From: Rhododendron vialii
Taxonomy: Eukaryota; Streptophyta; Magnoliopsida; Ericales; Ericaceae
Reading direction: 5' to 3'
Assembly: GCF_030253575.1 (NCBI RefSeq)
Contig: NC_080559.1
Location: 5,354,501-5,418,500, forward strand
Length of the DNA stretch: 64,000 bases
The notes below the pieces were generated by a model, which did not search any database, was not told where the DNA came from, and saw nothing but the letters and a program-made list of their open reading frames with translations. This document shows, piece by piece, positions 1 to 11,200 of the stretch. The position numbers and the translations under genes were made by a program. How positions within the stretch are numbered: the first letter of the stretch is position 1; the number at the start of each line of letters is the position of its first letter.

Positions 1-104
1 TAGTAGATAGCATTCTGACATAAATTTCCAATTCTTACGGCCCATTTGTCCAGTTTAACACATGCCTTGGGTATCTTATCTCACAAAGCATATGCAATAC
101 AATG

Positions 105-450
105 GGGAAGAGCTACTCTCCATACTACTCTTGTGGCCTTCACTCTTGAGTCGATAACCACAATTCGAATTGCTCATCTCGCAGAACTAGTTTCATCGGC
201 CGCACAAAAACGCAGAAATCAGTTGCATTTCTATTTAAATGATGCAGGCCACGTATGATTGAAACTTTTTTTTTTTTATAAACAGAATGCAACTTGTTTT
301 TTGTGCTTATATATGTTCAATGAAGCTAATTTTTTAAACAGACAATCTCCATTACAGGTTCCACAAGATGAGTGATTTGAATCATCAGTGTCGGTTTGGG
401 AGTGAGGACCACAAGAGGAGTATGAAGCGATGAAGTACGGAGACGAGCTT
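105..450. repeat. Diverged inverted repeat pair, unidentified
   Basis: The segment at about 105-195 and the reverse complement of about 360-450 resemble each other. Both contain a CATACT-CTCTTGTGG-CTCACTC core followed by an ATTCRAAT-CTCATCT stretch. Translated in matching frames they give similar short peptides, but both frames are broken soon after. The arms are about 170 bp apart. This could be an old fold-back transposon or two head-to-head remnants of one gene. I do not recognise a protein family. Confidence 0.4.
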
Positions 451-559
451 CTTTTTTTTTATCTGTTGGAGACGAGCTTATAGCAAGGAAAATGCTAGCC
501 TCAGCATTAACGGTAGTGGATAAGATAAGGGCAGTTGATACATTGATATCCAAGAAGAG

Positions 560-1057
560 TATATTAAATTTTTAATATTCAAGAGATACGTATTGAAATC
601 CGCACTTGTTTGGAATTATTTGCATATAATCCGTCGCCGGAGGTTAGCAACACCCATGCAATGGAAGCGTGGTATTATCAATCTAATCACTAATAATCCG
701 TTGGGATTCCTCCGGTCAAACAAAAAGATCCTCCTAATATTGGTAAAAGGAATGTCTTCACCAAACAAAATCGAGCAAATTACACGGGGGGAAAAAAATG
801 AAAAAAGTAACATCAAGTGGAGAAAGTAGTCAATTGAGCTGTATATCTAGTTGCGCCAGAGCAATAAGGGAGATAGAGAAAGAGAAAATCTAGGGTTTAG
901 AGAGAGAGAGAGAGAGAGAGAGGGGAATTACTTTCCATCGGGAGAGGCGAGGGACCTGAGAAGCTTCAGATCTTCGACCGGGAATGACGCATCACGACCT
1001 GGTCTTACGCCGAACGATCAACCACGAGAAATCCGTCCAGCTCCGTCTCTCTGTCTC

Positions 1058-1095
<38 letters not shown>

Positions 1096-2290
1096 TCACT
1101 GGCACCAAGGAGGGAGGGGGGAGGTGGGAGTTTGCGGCGAGAGCGAAACGGTGCCGTTTGGATGTGTTGCCATCATGGTACCCACTAGTCCTTTTCCGGA
1201 TTTTTAAAAGGAAAAAGAGAAACGCCGTAAATAGATTATTGTGTTACTTTATCGGGTCAATCAATTCTGAGAGGTCTCCCTGACGTAGCGACAGCATGCG
1301 CGTTGGTTCAATCTCAACCGTTCAAATTCGGCAATAGACGACTCAGATTTTATTTCAGTTAGACGGCTGAGATCTTTTTGGCAAGATAAAATTTTGAACC
1401 GTCCATTATGAAACATGAACGATCAGGATGGTACCAACACCGACGATGTCCCGTCCCCCAATTCAGTGACATGTGCAATGATCTCTCGTGCTAATTAAAC
1501 AATTTTCTATGAGTGAAACTTTTCTTAATCTACAAATATGATGAATTAACAGATTTTGTCCAGGCACCAAAGTTGACGAATAAATGAGTTGGATATTTTA
1601 ATTAATAAATAGGTTGTACAATAATAGTATTGCACTCACAAAGTGATGACGTTTTGCTTGGCTTCAAAAGTTGTTGAGCAATTGATGATGCTAAAAAAAT
1701 GACTCGCGGTTGCAATCTTACAGGCCTCACCCCTTGCTCATCTCTAAACGTGTCTCGAGATGAGGCTTAGAGACTAGAGTATGCATCTTCTTACACTTAA
1801 ATTAAGAAGCAAAAAAAAAACATTTAAATATACTTCATAAACTTTTTAATACACTTTTTGTATATCTTGTTTTTTTTTTTTTTTTTGGTAAACGTATATC
1901 TTGTTTTACTTCTGCAAGAAAACTATTTTGGGCCATTTAAAAGTTTTTTATAAATTATTTTTGGACTAATTCAATTGTTTTAAGACTTCAAATAGAAGTA
2001 AGCCAGGCCCAATCAAGCCTAACCCAACAAGCCTAGAAGCCCAATTTTTAAGTCCCAATATTTGACCGCAAATTAGAATGTTGCGGCCGCAAGGTTAGAG
2101 GTTGTGGTTAAGAGGTTTCAGAAGGTTCAAAATAGCATATGTATCTTTGTCAGGTTGCTGCCTCAATGTCTTACCATTTCAATTTTGCGGTCGCAAGATC
2201 AAAACTCATAAACACAGACTGTTTTTAAGCTTTTAACATGAGACGAATAAGGAGATCTATGAGCCTCTCAGCCAATTTTAGGTGGTAATT
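560..2290. other. Gene-free stretch with GA and CT/CA microsatellites
   Basis: No supportable exon was found. A (GA)n run lies at about 899-922 and a CT run followed by a CA run at about 1062-1098. The GC-richer patch between 930 and 1180 looks like a plant 5' UTR or promoter. It could belong to a minus-strand gene whose body lies left of the window, because on the minus strand an ATG is followed closely by a possible GTAATT donor near 928-940. The only open frames here are translations of the microsatellites. The rest, to 2290, is AT-rich with homopolymer tracts and nothing recognisable. Confidence 0.4.
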
Positions 2291-2294
2291 GCCC

Positions 2295-2638
2295 GTTCGG
2301 CTAAAACTGGCTTATTTTTTTTGTTCTTATTCAAATTTTTTTCGTATTTGTTAGTTTTTCGTCAATTTTTTTGGGATTATTGCATTGTCATGACAAGAGA
2401 AATCTAAAAAGTAAAAAATTACGATCGAAACCTATAATCTTTTTAAATAAAGATAAAAATAAGCTAATTTTTTCGTCTTTATTCAAAAAAAACAAGATTT
2501 CGATAATAATTTTTTACCTTTTAGATTTCTCTCGTCATGACGATGCAATAATCCCCAAAAAATTAATGAAAGACTAACAAATACGATTTTTTTTGAATAA
2601 AAACAAAAAAATAAGTCACTTGGCTTATTTAGCCGAAC
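2295..2638. mobile_element. Fold-back MITE, family FB-A copy 1
   Basis: Two arms of about 150 bp are imperfect reverse complements. The outer ends read GTTCGGCTAAA on the left and TTTAGCCGAAC on the right. Inside, the left arm has GGGATTATTGCATTGTCATG and the right arm has its complement CATGACGATGCAATAATCCC, and TTAGATTTCTCTCGTCATGA mirrors TCATGACAAGAGAAATCTAA. A short AT-rich loop near 2440-2490 separates them. No transposase is encoded. A related copy lies at 22788-23181, sharing the TGTTAGTTTT-CG inner motif and the GACRAGAG-AA arm motif. The target-site duplication is unclear. Confidence 0.7.
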
Positions 2639-2850
2639 AGAATCAATTGAACAAGCCTCCTCCTTGCATATAAAAAGGAGGGAAATCTCGTGAATCAACA
2701 CACAACAAGCACCCAAACGTGCCATAAAAACTCCATAAAGAATAAAAGAACCAATCATGCCATAAAGTGGTCTCGAACCGAAACGTGCCATAAAGTATTG
2801 CATAATTCATAAAATTATTCAAAGATGAGTAGATAGTATGGTGGGATGTA

Positions 2851-3114
2851 CTCCTTCCATCCCAATTTGTATGTCAACTTCGGCATTTGTTGTATCTTTT
2901 AAAAATTGTTTCAATCTAATACGGAGTACTAATTGGTTAGTAACACTTTATTTGTAATTTTGAAAACTTTTTTAATTGAGGTACTTAAAATCTGCCAAAC
3001 AGTATTAATAGTGCATATGGAAAAAATTATTATATAAAGTAAAAAATAAATAAACATTATTACTTTAAATAATTGTGATAGCAAACGGGACAAATAAATT
3101 GAGACGAAAGGAAT
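2851..3114. mobile_element. Degenerate Stowaway-like MITE
   Basis: The left end reads CTCCTTCCATCCCAATTTGT after a TA, and the right end reads ACAAATAAATTGAGACGAAAGG. This is a decayed form of the CTCCCTCCGTCCC terminal repeat of Stowaway elements. Size and AT-rich interior fit. The right end has several mismatches, so this is an old copy. Confidence 0.5.
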
Positions 3115-3530
3115 CTATTATAGGAAGTATTCTCTCGTTTCTGTTTCTTGAAAGGCCGAACACAACACCTAAGATGGTTGGTTCGTTACTTTCCATCGTA
3201 AGGGAGATTTCTTGAGTTTGAATTGTCGTGGAGGAGTTGCTCGACTCTCGTCGCAAACTCTTAACAAGGAAAAGGCCGTCAAGGAATTAGCTGGCACCGC
3301 TAACGGCTAGTTAGCTGACCCTCCAACGGTCACCAGCATTATAGCGTCGGCAAATTCGAATTTCTCGACAAAATGGCCCGCTGTTGGACAAAGCCCACCT
3401 AACCAGGCTAACTTTATTTTATTTTATTTTTAAATCAAACGTCCACCTAACTTTTATTATTCGGATTCTTATGCCGCAACTGCTCATCCCCTTTCCCGAT
3501 TGTTACAGTTTGGAACCTCGTGACTAGATT

Positions 3531-3929
3531 TGTCAATGGGTCGGATCCGATCAGAATCCGACAAATTCGAATCGGATCCGAATTCGATAAGAATTGAATC
3601 TGATCTGGATCCGATAAGACTCAAATTCGATAGTCCGGATCCGAAAACCCGATTCTGAAAACTTTTTTTACTTCAAAAATTTTGGCAAAATTTTTTTTTT
3701 CCCGAAAAAAATATAAAATTTTAAAATTAAAATAAAATACAACTTCTTAAACATTATTTTTTTTCAAAATAAAAAATTACTTTTTTTAAAAAAAAATATA
3801 AAGTTCGGATTCGAATTGATAACGGATTTAATCTGATCCAATCCGAATTTGGATTACCGGATTCGGATTATCGTATCGACATTATCGAATTCGGATCGGA
3901 TTTTCCGGGTCGGGTCGGGTCCATTGTCA
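3531..3929. mobile_element. GGATCCGAATTCGG-rich inverted-repeat element
   Basis: The element opens with TGTCAATGGGTCGGATCCGA and closes with GGGTCGGGTCCATTGTCA, the inverse of the opening with changes. Both ends are packed with repeated GGATCCGAATTCG words, and the centre (3660-3800) is an A/T-rich filler. This resembles the GAGCC-rich elements at 22136, 29434 and 36546 in style, with terminal repeats running into low-complexity palindromic arms, but the words differ. No protein is encoded. Confidence 0.6.
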
Positions 3930-3949
3930 GGTCTGCTCATGCCTCATCA

Positions 3950-4125
3950 ACCTCAACGGACTGCAAATGAGCCGAGTTTTGTCGAGCTCGAGCTCAGCTG
4001 AAGTCTTAATGAGCCAAGCTTAGTCATTTTCCTAAATGAGCCTCTTCAATCAAGCCGAGCTTTTTACTAAACGAGCCGAAAATTCAAGCTCGGGCTAGTT
4101 TATCAAACGAACTACCGATGATTGA
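3950..4125. mobile_element. Partial GAGCCGAGC-family element
   Basis: It begins with GGACTGCAAATGAGCCGAG, a variant of the GGGCTGCAAACGAGCCGAG terminus seen in full at 22136. It continues with CGAGCTCGAGCTC, GAGCCAAGC, and ACGAGCCGA words. The opposite terminus is not recognisable beyond about 4125, so the copy is truncated or decayed. Confidence 0.5.
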
Positions 4126-4129
4126 GGGT

Positions 4130-5690
4130 GCATTGAAGCCTACTTTCTTGTCCTACACAAATGATTCGAGCTGTTTGTAAGTTTACAATAATTTTTCGAG
4201 CAACTGTGCGAATATACACGATCAAATAAAAATAATTATACTACCAATTTTTCTTTAAAGAATCTTGAGAACTTATTTCTCAAAAGCTAAAGTTTTATTG
4301 TTTTCCTTATCTTATAATCATTTTCTTTTAAGATCTTAAAATCATATGATTTATGACAAAATACACTAGAAAAGTTTGAAAAGACACAGTAGATTTTCAA
4401 CATTTAATTTATATACTAAACAAATGATAGACAAGAAACAAAAACTAGCCAAATACAACCTTATCAACTTGGAGTGATGCATTTCTATTTCTATTTCTTT
4501 TTATTTCTGTTTTTTATTGGGATTGGGGTCGCCAGGTTTTGTTAATAATTTTTTTGTTGGGCAACCAATTTGAGTACATAATGGAGGAGAACCATGGAAA
4601 CGAATCCTTAACGTCTATCTACTTTCCGGTGCACCTAATAGGGAATAATGTTTGGAATTTGAATTGTCTCGGTGGGGTTTTATTTAAGTATTTATTTTCA
4701 ATCGATAGGAAGAGATCATACAACGTATTGCCGTTCAAAAAAAAACAAAGTACCAATTCGAGAAACTACATCAATTACGAGAGTTTACGAGATAACCAAA
4801 CCCAACAATTATTTACATATTTTCAGAGCATCCATCATCACAAGAATCATTTAAAACATACTCATCAAACAGTTTGAAAAATGTATTTGTGTTGGAAAAC
4901 AAAAAGTCCACAAAATACAACTCCGGACACAACAACGAATCTCGATACAGGTGTGTCCGAAATTGTGTTTTAAATTTGTGTTGATAGCATTGCTCATTAG
5001 ATAAATGAGTTTGGTAGGTGAAATTACCCTCTTGCCTCCCTAAAAAGAAGAAGAAGAAAATAAATGGGTTAACACAACTAGATCGAAGTTGTATTTGTCT
5101 CAATGTGTGGTCTAATCACGTGTTGATCGATAGAAAATCAACTCAATTTTCACTATAAGTGATTTTCTCAACGACTCTAGGGCTTGTTTGTTCGGGGGTC
5201 TCAAAATTCCAACGCATGGTTTCTAATAAATTTTCTCTTAAAAACCTCCCTTAAAACCAAGTCCTCAATTGCATAAAGTCACTTGACCATATTACATCAT
5301 AAAAAATAATGCCAAATATAAAATAAAAAATCACCTCTAAAAAAATTTCTTTGAATTCTCAAATAACTTTTCGTCACTATTTGTCTTCATAAAAATATAT
5401 TTTGCACATCACTTAAACACAATTGGGTCCGGCCAATGTGAGTCCACTGTGCACGAAATAATACAAAATAATTAGAACTCCAATGTAACTTTTATAGATA
5501 TCAATACGTTTTATCACACATCTATGCACTTTTTACGAATGTTAATACATCTTTTGGCTATTTTTTCAAATGCTAGTAGGCTTTAGTTAGCATTTTCCAA
5601 AACAATTTCATAAATTCTGGTTGTAATTGTACGTTCAAAACTCCATGCGTTGTGTCTGCAATATTTAAATACTAGTAGTGCGTTATTTGG
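4130..5690. other. Gene-free AT-rich stretch
   Basis: Open frames here (for example 4539-4877 plus and 4813-5103 minus) have no protein-like composition, no splice context and no recognisable homology. From about 5179 a GGGCTTGTTTGTTCGGGGG motif resembles the ends of several plant MITEs, and CCATGCGTTG near 5641 is the inverse of CAACGCATGG near 5209. A decayed terminal-repeat element of about 460 bp is therefore possible but not supported by a clear target-site duplication. Confidence 0.35.
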
Positions 5691-5699
5691 AGGAGTGAG

Positions 5700-5890
5700 G
5701 GGATGTTTCAAATTAAAAAAAAAAGAATTTTCAGAAAATAAACATAATTTCAAGCTTTAAAATTATGTATTTACATAAATAATTTTTCTATCAATATGGA
5801 TATTGTTTGATAGATCTTATTAAGATTCGGTGCAAAAAAAATTAAAAATTACTTTTTATTTTCATTATATTTGAGATTAAAATTATATTT
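5700..5890. mobile_element. Decayed Harbinger-type MITE, family H1
   Basis: The core reads ATAATTTTTCTATCAATATGG, followed by TTGTTTGATAGATCTTATTAAGAT and GGTGCAAAAAAA, which is the reverse complement of the core of the complete copy at 18582-18815. The ends are eroded. It lies just upstream of the first UBC22 transcript exon. Confidence 0.55.
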
Positions 5891-5989
5891 AAAAAAAAAA
5901 AAAGGGTTTAAAACGAAATCAGAACCGCACCTGATTGCTTTTTTGACTTTGTCCCCAAAATCAAACTCAATAGACTCCTCCTCAATCAT

Positions 5990-8276
5990 TTTGAATCGCT
6001 GTAGCAATCTGTGGTATTCTCAACGCCGAGCCCTAAACGAAGATAGATACTCTCCGAGGAAGAAGAAATAACCCCACTCTCCCACTGCCACCTCTCTCTC
6101 TCTCTCGCGCTCTCGCTCTCGCTCGTAGGACTCTGTAAAAGCTCATTTGACCCATTTCCTATCTGGGTTTTGGTTGTTTGCGCAAGTTCTGTACCCATCT
6201 CTTCTGGGTAATCGATTAATTCAATTTTACTTGCTTTTTCATTTTGCCAAACAATTTCAGTTTGAATGATTCCCATGTGGGTTTTGTGATTTTTTTTCTT
6301 TTTGTTTGATTCTAAAGTTAAGTGATCACAAGATGATGAAATCTCTGGCGATTTAACAAATAATGATGTATATGCACGTTTGTACTAGTGATGTGATGTT
6401 TCTTCTGGGATTGGGAAATGCAGATTCGTATTGGGTCTTTTGCAATGCTTTGATAATTAGGGTTTTCATTTTTGATTCTTGATCTGAAAAGGATCTCCTT
6501 TTGTGTAAAGGAGGTGCCTTTCTTTGGTCCACGGGCATGGTTGATAGCTACTTGTTTGATTCGTTATTTGGTAACATGGGTTTTTGGTGTACAGGCCAAG
6601 ACTGGGTTTCTCTCTCTCTCTCTCTCTCTGTGGGAAAAGGGTATTTGTGTGATATTTGGTGCTCAGATTAATTTGATTCTGTGGGTATTTGGGGTTAAAG
6701 ATTCGTTCTTTTAGTGGTTATGATGACGGGAAGGAAGTAAAAGTGAGCAGCTCCTACCCCTTCTTTCTTGCCCGCTCCGAATATCGTTCTTGGCTGTTCT
6801 CTCGCTTTTATTTTTATTTTTAATTTATGGATCTTCTGTTGGGTTGTTTCTTTGTACGTTACAAAGTATGTGATGTTGAATGTGTCCGAAGGATTGATAT
6901 TTCATTTTGAATGCATTTGGTGTAATTTTGTTCTGGCTTATGCATCTATCGATGTTTGTTTTGGTTCTTTTCCGCACATTTTCGCTTGAACGAGTTGGTC
7001 TTAAGACTGAGTTCCAATCAGGATGGATCAAGTAGTTGGGAGACCCACCAGTTGATTAGGTGGTTAGTGATTCTAATGCCATCATTGGATGTGAGCCATA
7101 TCACTAATTGATTAGTTCTGTCGGTCTGCTTTCGGCCAGGAAAATGACTTGGATTATATTTTAATTGATGGGTTTATGTTAAGATACTTTCTATGTATTA
7201 CTATTGCTTCGATGTATAAGAAGTTTACCAGAAACAGGTTTAAAACATCGTAGGATAAGGAAAGACTTTTTTGTGGCTATTTTTTTGGCTAATTATTCGT
7301 TCTTTAGTTACAAAAAGTTGTCTTTGGAGGTGGTGACAATTTAAGACTTAGTTCTGTTGTAGAGTTTTAGATTCTGGGAGAGATGATGTACTAGGTTTTA
7401 GCCAATAGTATAGTTAATTTGTGTTACTCCCATATTGTTCTTAGTACTGAGCACCAGGAGAATATTGTCGCTGAGATTTGGCTATTGAAAGGGTAAGACT
7501 GGAGCTGATATTATGATTGAGTTCGAACTGGTGTTTTTGCTGTAAAAAGATTTTCACTTCTAGGATTTTGCTAGCTTGCCTACAAGGAATTCCCCTCTGT
7601 TTTATCCATGCAAATATACGGTTTATTTGTCTTAGAAGATCTCTATCATGCATTGCCGATTACTTTGAGACTTTTGTGTACTTAGAGTGGAACGCTTCTC
7701 TTCTTCTTATTGGAGCTTTCTTGGTGCTAGAATCTGATAAATTTCCGTAGAATATTTATCATCTCATCTTATTGCTGAGATGCCATGTGTAACAGATGTA
7801 TTAGCTACTCAGTGGGTTCTTATTTAAGAGTTCTGGAAATTGGAAATGTTTTCTAAAAGTATGATGATTGTTTTTAAGTGTAGGTGATACTGATGTTGAT
7901 TGGATACTAAGCTTTGGGAACTGTGTGGCGTCACCCATTTTACAGCCTTGGAATGAGTGTCTATGAATTTTTAATGATTTTATCTGAATGGGGTTGTGGA
8001 GATAGAATCTGGTATTTGGTATTTGGTTTCTCAATTCTACAAACTAGCTTGCTTAGAATTTTGCCGAATTTCTTTAAGTGCATTCCTGCTCTGGAGGAAA
8101 ATGATTTTTTACTCGTGGTATTGATTAGTTTTTTGTTTTGTATTGCAGGATTTCCTTTTTTGGCTCAAGCAGCTGGCTGGCAAAAAACTGCTGGGGAATT
8201 TTTTGCACATCATTAGCAATTCGGATACCTTGTCGCTCATTCTCTAAGATTGTTGGACGACTGCATCAGTATTTGG
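5990..8276 (+). promoter_or_regulatory. UBC22 5' UTR exons and leader intron
   Basis: The start codon of UBC22 is at 8277, and the exon carrying it begins after a clear acceptor (TTTTGTATTGCAG, ending at 8148). A separate leader exon must therefore lie upstream. The best candidate runs from about 5990 to 6207 and holds a CT-rich tract near 6090-6120 typical of plant leaders, with a possible GTAATC donor at 6208. The span 6210-8148 would be a leader intron of about 1.9 kb, T-rich like plant introns, with a CT repeat at 6610-6629. Leader boundaries are inferred. Confidence 0.5.
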
Positions 8277-11200
8277 ATGGTAATTCTCAGGTTTTAGAAC
8301 ATTATTTTCTCTACTGGCTGCAGAGTACATCCATGGCAATGACACATAGATTTCCCCTCTGGATGTTATATCCTATTTGAACTGTATAAGACTGTTTGAA
8401 AATGAAAATTCTAAAAAAATGAGGACAGTAACACTACGGGAAGACCACAAAAAATATTCTTTTACGTGATCTTTTGTTACCAATTTTGACTAGTACATAC
8501 TCAAACAACCCAGACTGATGGAACTAACCTCTGCTTAGCAAGAAAATGAAAACTAACAGTAATTCTACATCATTGAGAGATGAATGCATAAGTGACAAGG
8601 TTGTTATAATTTAACCCTCAGAATAAGTTTGTTCTATTATAAAGAGACCTCTGTTTTTTACTCATACGCGTCCCCAGTGTCTTCCAAACGTAGACACTCT
8701 TGTTTATATAAATAATAAAAGCAATTCCCATATGTGTTCCTGCTTGTCCCTGGTGTATCTGGGTTCTTGGCATGTCTGACATGGATATGGCAATAAAAGC
8801 AATTCCCATATGTGTTCCTGCATGTCCCTGGCGTATCCGGGTGCTTGGCATGTCTGACATGGATATGGCAACCCTGGCGTGTCGGTGCTTCATAGATGGT
8901 AGTATGGTACCATAATTCTCATGTTGGTGACTGATGTAGATGTTCCCGAGGACGAGCAGAATCGAAAGAGCAGAGTTCTTGGGTCATCTCGATAGGTTAC
9001 ATCATTTGTCAGCCTGCATATGTGCTAAACCTGGCACTTTCCTGTACATAGAATGCTTTGCTCCTTCCCATTAAAAATGCATATACAGTTAGGGAATTCA
9101 GAGCTTTGTTGTTTTAAATATTTCATCATAGTTTGGGTCCCACGGTACTCTCTCATTATTTCTTGTTGAATTTCCGTGGTAGGCGACCAATGAAAATCTT
9201 CCACCAAATGTGATAAAGCAACTTGCTAAGGAGTTGAAGAATCTGGATGAAACTCCTCCAGAGGGCATTAAAGTTGGTGTTAATGAAGATGATTTTTCCA
9301 TTATATTCGCTGATATTGAAGGCCCAGGTATGTTTTTCCCCACCTCAGTCCATCCTTTCAGCGTGGTTTATGATTATGTATATTAAACTTGAATATCAAC
9401 CTTGCAGCTGGAACTCCCTACGAGAATGGTGTTTTCCGCATGAAGTTGATTTTGTCTCATGACTTCCCTCATTCCCCTCCCAAAGGTTTGTCAAGGCTTT
9501 TGTAGTTACCTCCTATGTTTTTCCAAGGGCATGTTGTGTGATTAGTTTTACTTCTTTTACTTCATTGTACCGTAATCATTCCTGGCCTGGCCTGTTATTT
9601 TAGTTTAATTGAGGCTTTCTCTCTTCTTCTTTTTTCTTTCCTTTTACTTCATCTACCTGGTTCTTCGGATCCAGAACTTATCCAGTATTGTAGTTACGAG
9701 GTTAGCTTATTTTACGTTTTTGGGCCCTGTTCCCACCCATTTCTTTAATTGTTGGATTAAAATGATTTTGCGGTGTGCTCTTTATGATTTGCATGGTCTA
9801 CATAGTGAGTGCTTCTGGCCCTGCTCAGTTGAAATATATTTGAATATTTTGCTATTGACGAATTATTATTGGTGAACAGTATATCCCTTTCTACAGTGTT
9901 GAATAATTCGATAACTTTTTTTGCAGGATACTTTCTGACTAAGATTTTCCATCCAAACATCGCAACAAATGGCGAGATTTGTGTCAACACATTGAAAAAA
10001 GATTGGAATCCTAGTCTCGGCTTACGACATGTTTTGATTGTAAGTTTATTGCAGTTGCCCTATTGTTTTTCCAATTTTAATGTGGATCCTAGTAAAATTT
10101 TGAACCACCAATCTAATCCCTCTGATATCTTCAAAAAGAGAAAAAACTAATCTCTTGGAGAATGTTTCGTTTGCAATGTAGTTTGTGTACTTGTTCAATT
10201 ATCTAGTTATTCAGCTCAGGTATTGTTGTATCACAGGTAGTGAGGTGTCTATTGATAGAACCATTTCCAGAATCAGCTTTGAATGAGCAGGCTGGGAAGA
10301 TGCTGCTTGAAAATTATGAAGAGTATGCCAGGCATGCAAGGTACATGCTTCATATTCAATGTACATATATGTCCATTTATATATTGTAGATTACTGTTTT
10401 CTTCATTGTAGAATGTGTTTTTCTAAATATGCAAGACTTCCATTCTAGTGATCTCATGGTTTGTCGATACTGACCTCACCCTGCAGTTGCTGAGGTATTA
10501 ACATAGCTACACCTTGTGCTTCTATGTTAATGTTTCCTAGATATCTCGATTATTAGACAGATCAAGCCTCAGTTCGACCTGTTATCTGGTGAACATGAAT
10601 CTAGGTCTGCATTGTGTAGTAAACTTGTGAATGCTTTTCTTTATCGTTGGCAATACAGAGCAAGTAAAGATGGAGTTTAGTGGAATTGCCAAGATGTCTG
10701 CACTAAACTATCAGTTGGTTTTCAGGAAATGTGGAGGAAAGGGTATTTTCCAGTGGTTTGTTGGAAAATGGTTCTAGCAAGCATGGTCCCTTAAGCATGA
10801 GCAGAAATGAAAGAATCTCGCCTTATGAGGAAAGGGTAGAAACCTGGAAAGTGAAGGCCCAATAGGAGAGGCAGTTGAGTGATTGCATAGCAAATTCAAC
10901 CATGAGGGCGCCTAGCTCGCTGACGCTATCTCATCCTTTAAGTTTAAGAAGTTCAAGTTGAGCCAAGCCAACCCTTGACTTTAGCTGTACTATCCAACTC
11001 ACTTTTTCTTATTAGAGGTCCTAGCCAAAGACTACTAGCTGGAAGGAGACTCAATTAAGAGCAAAAAGTGCCTGCAAAATGATCCGAACTTTGATGTTAT
11101 TGGGGCTTATTTCCAAACTACTGGGGCTGTGTTTGGATCTTATGGTTGATGGATTTGTGAAACTAATGTTTTTCCTCCTCTTAATTTCATTCTCTTTTCT

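Noticed and set aside
851-1283. Open frames rich in Arg-Glu and Leu-Ser around the GA and CT runs
   Set aside because: They are direct translations of microsatellites, with no protein-like remainder.
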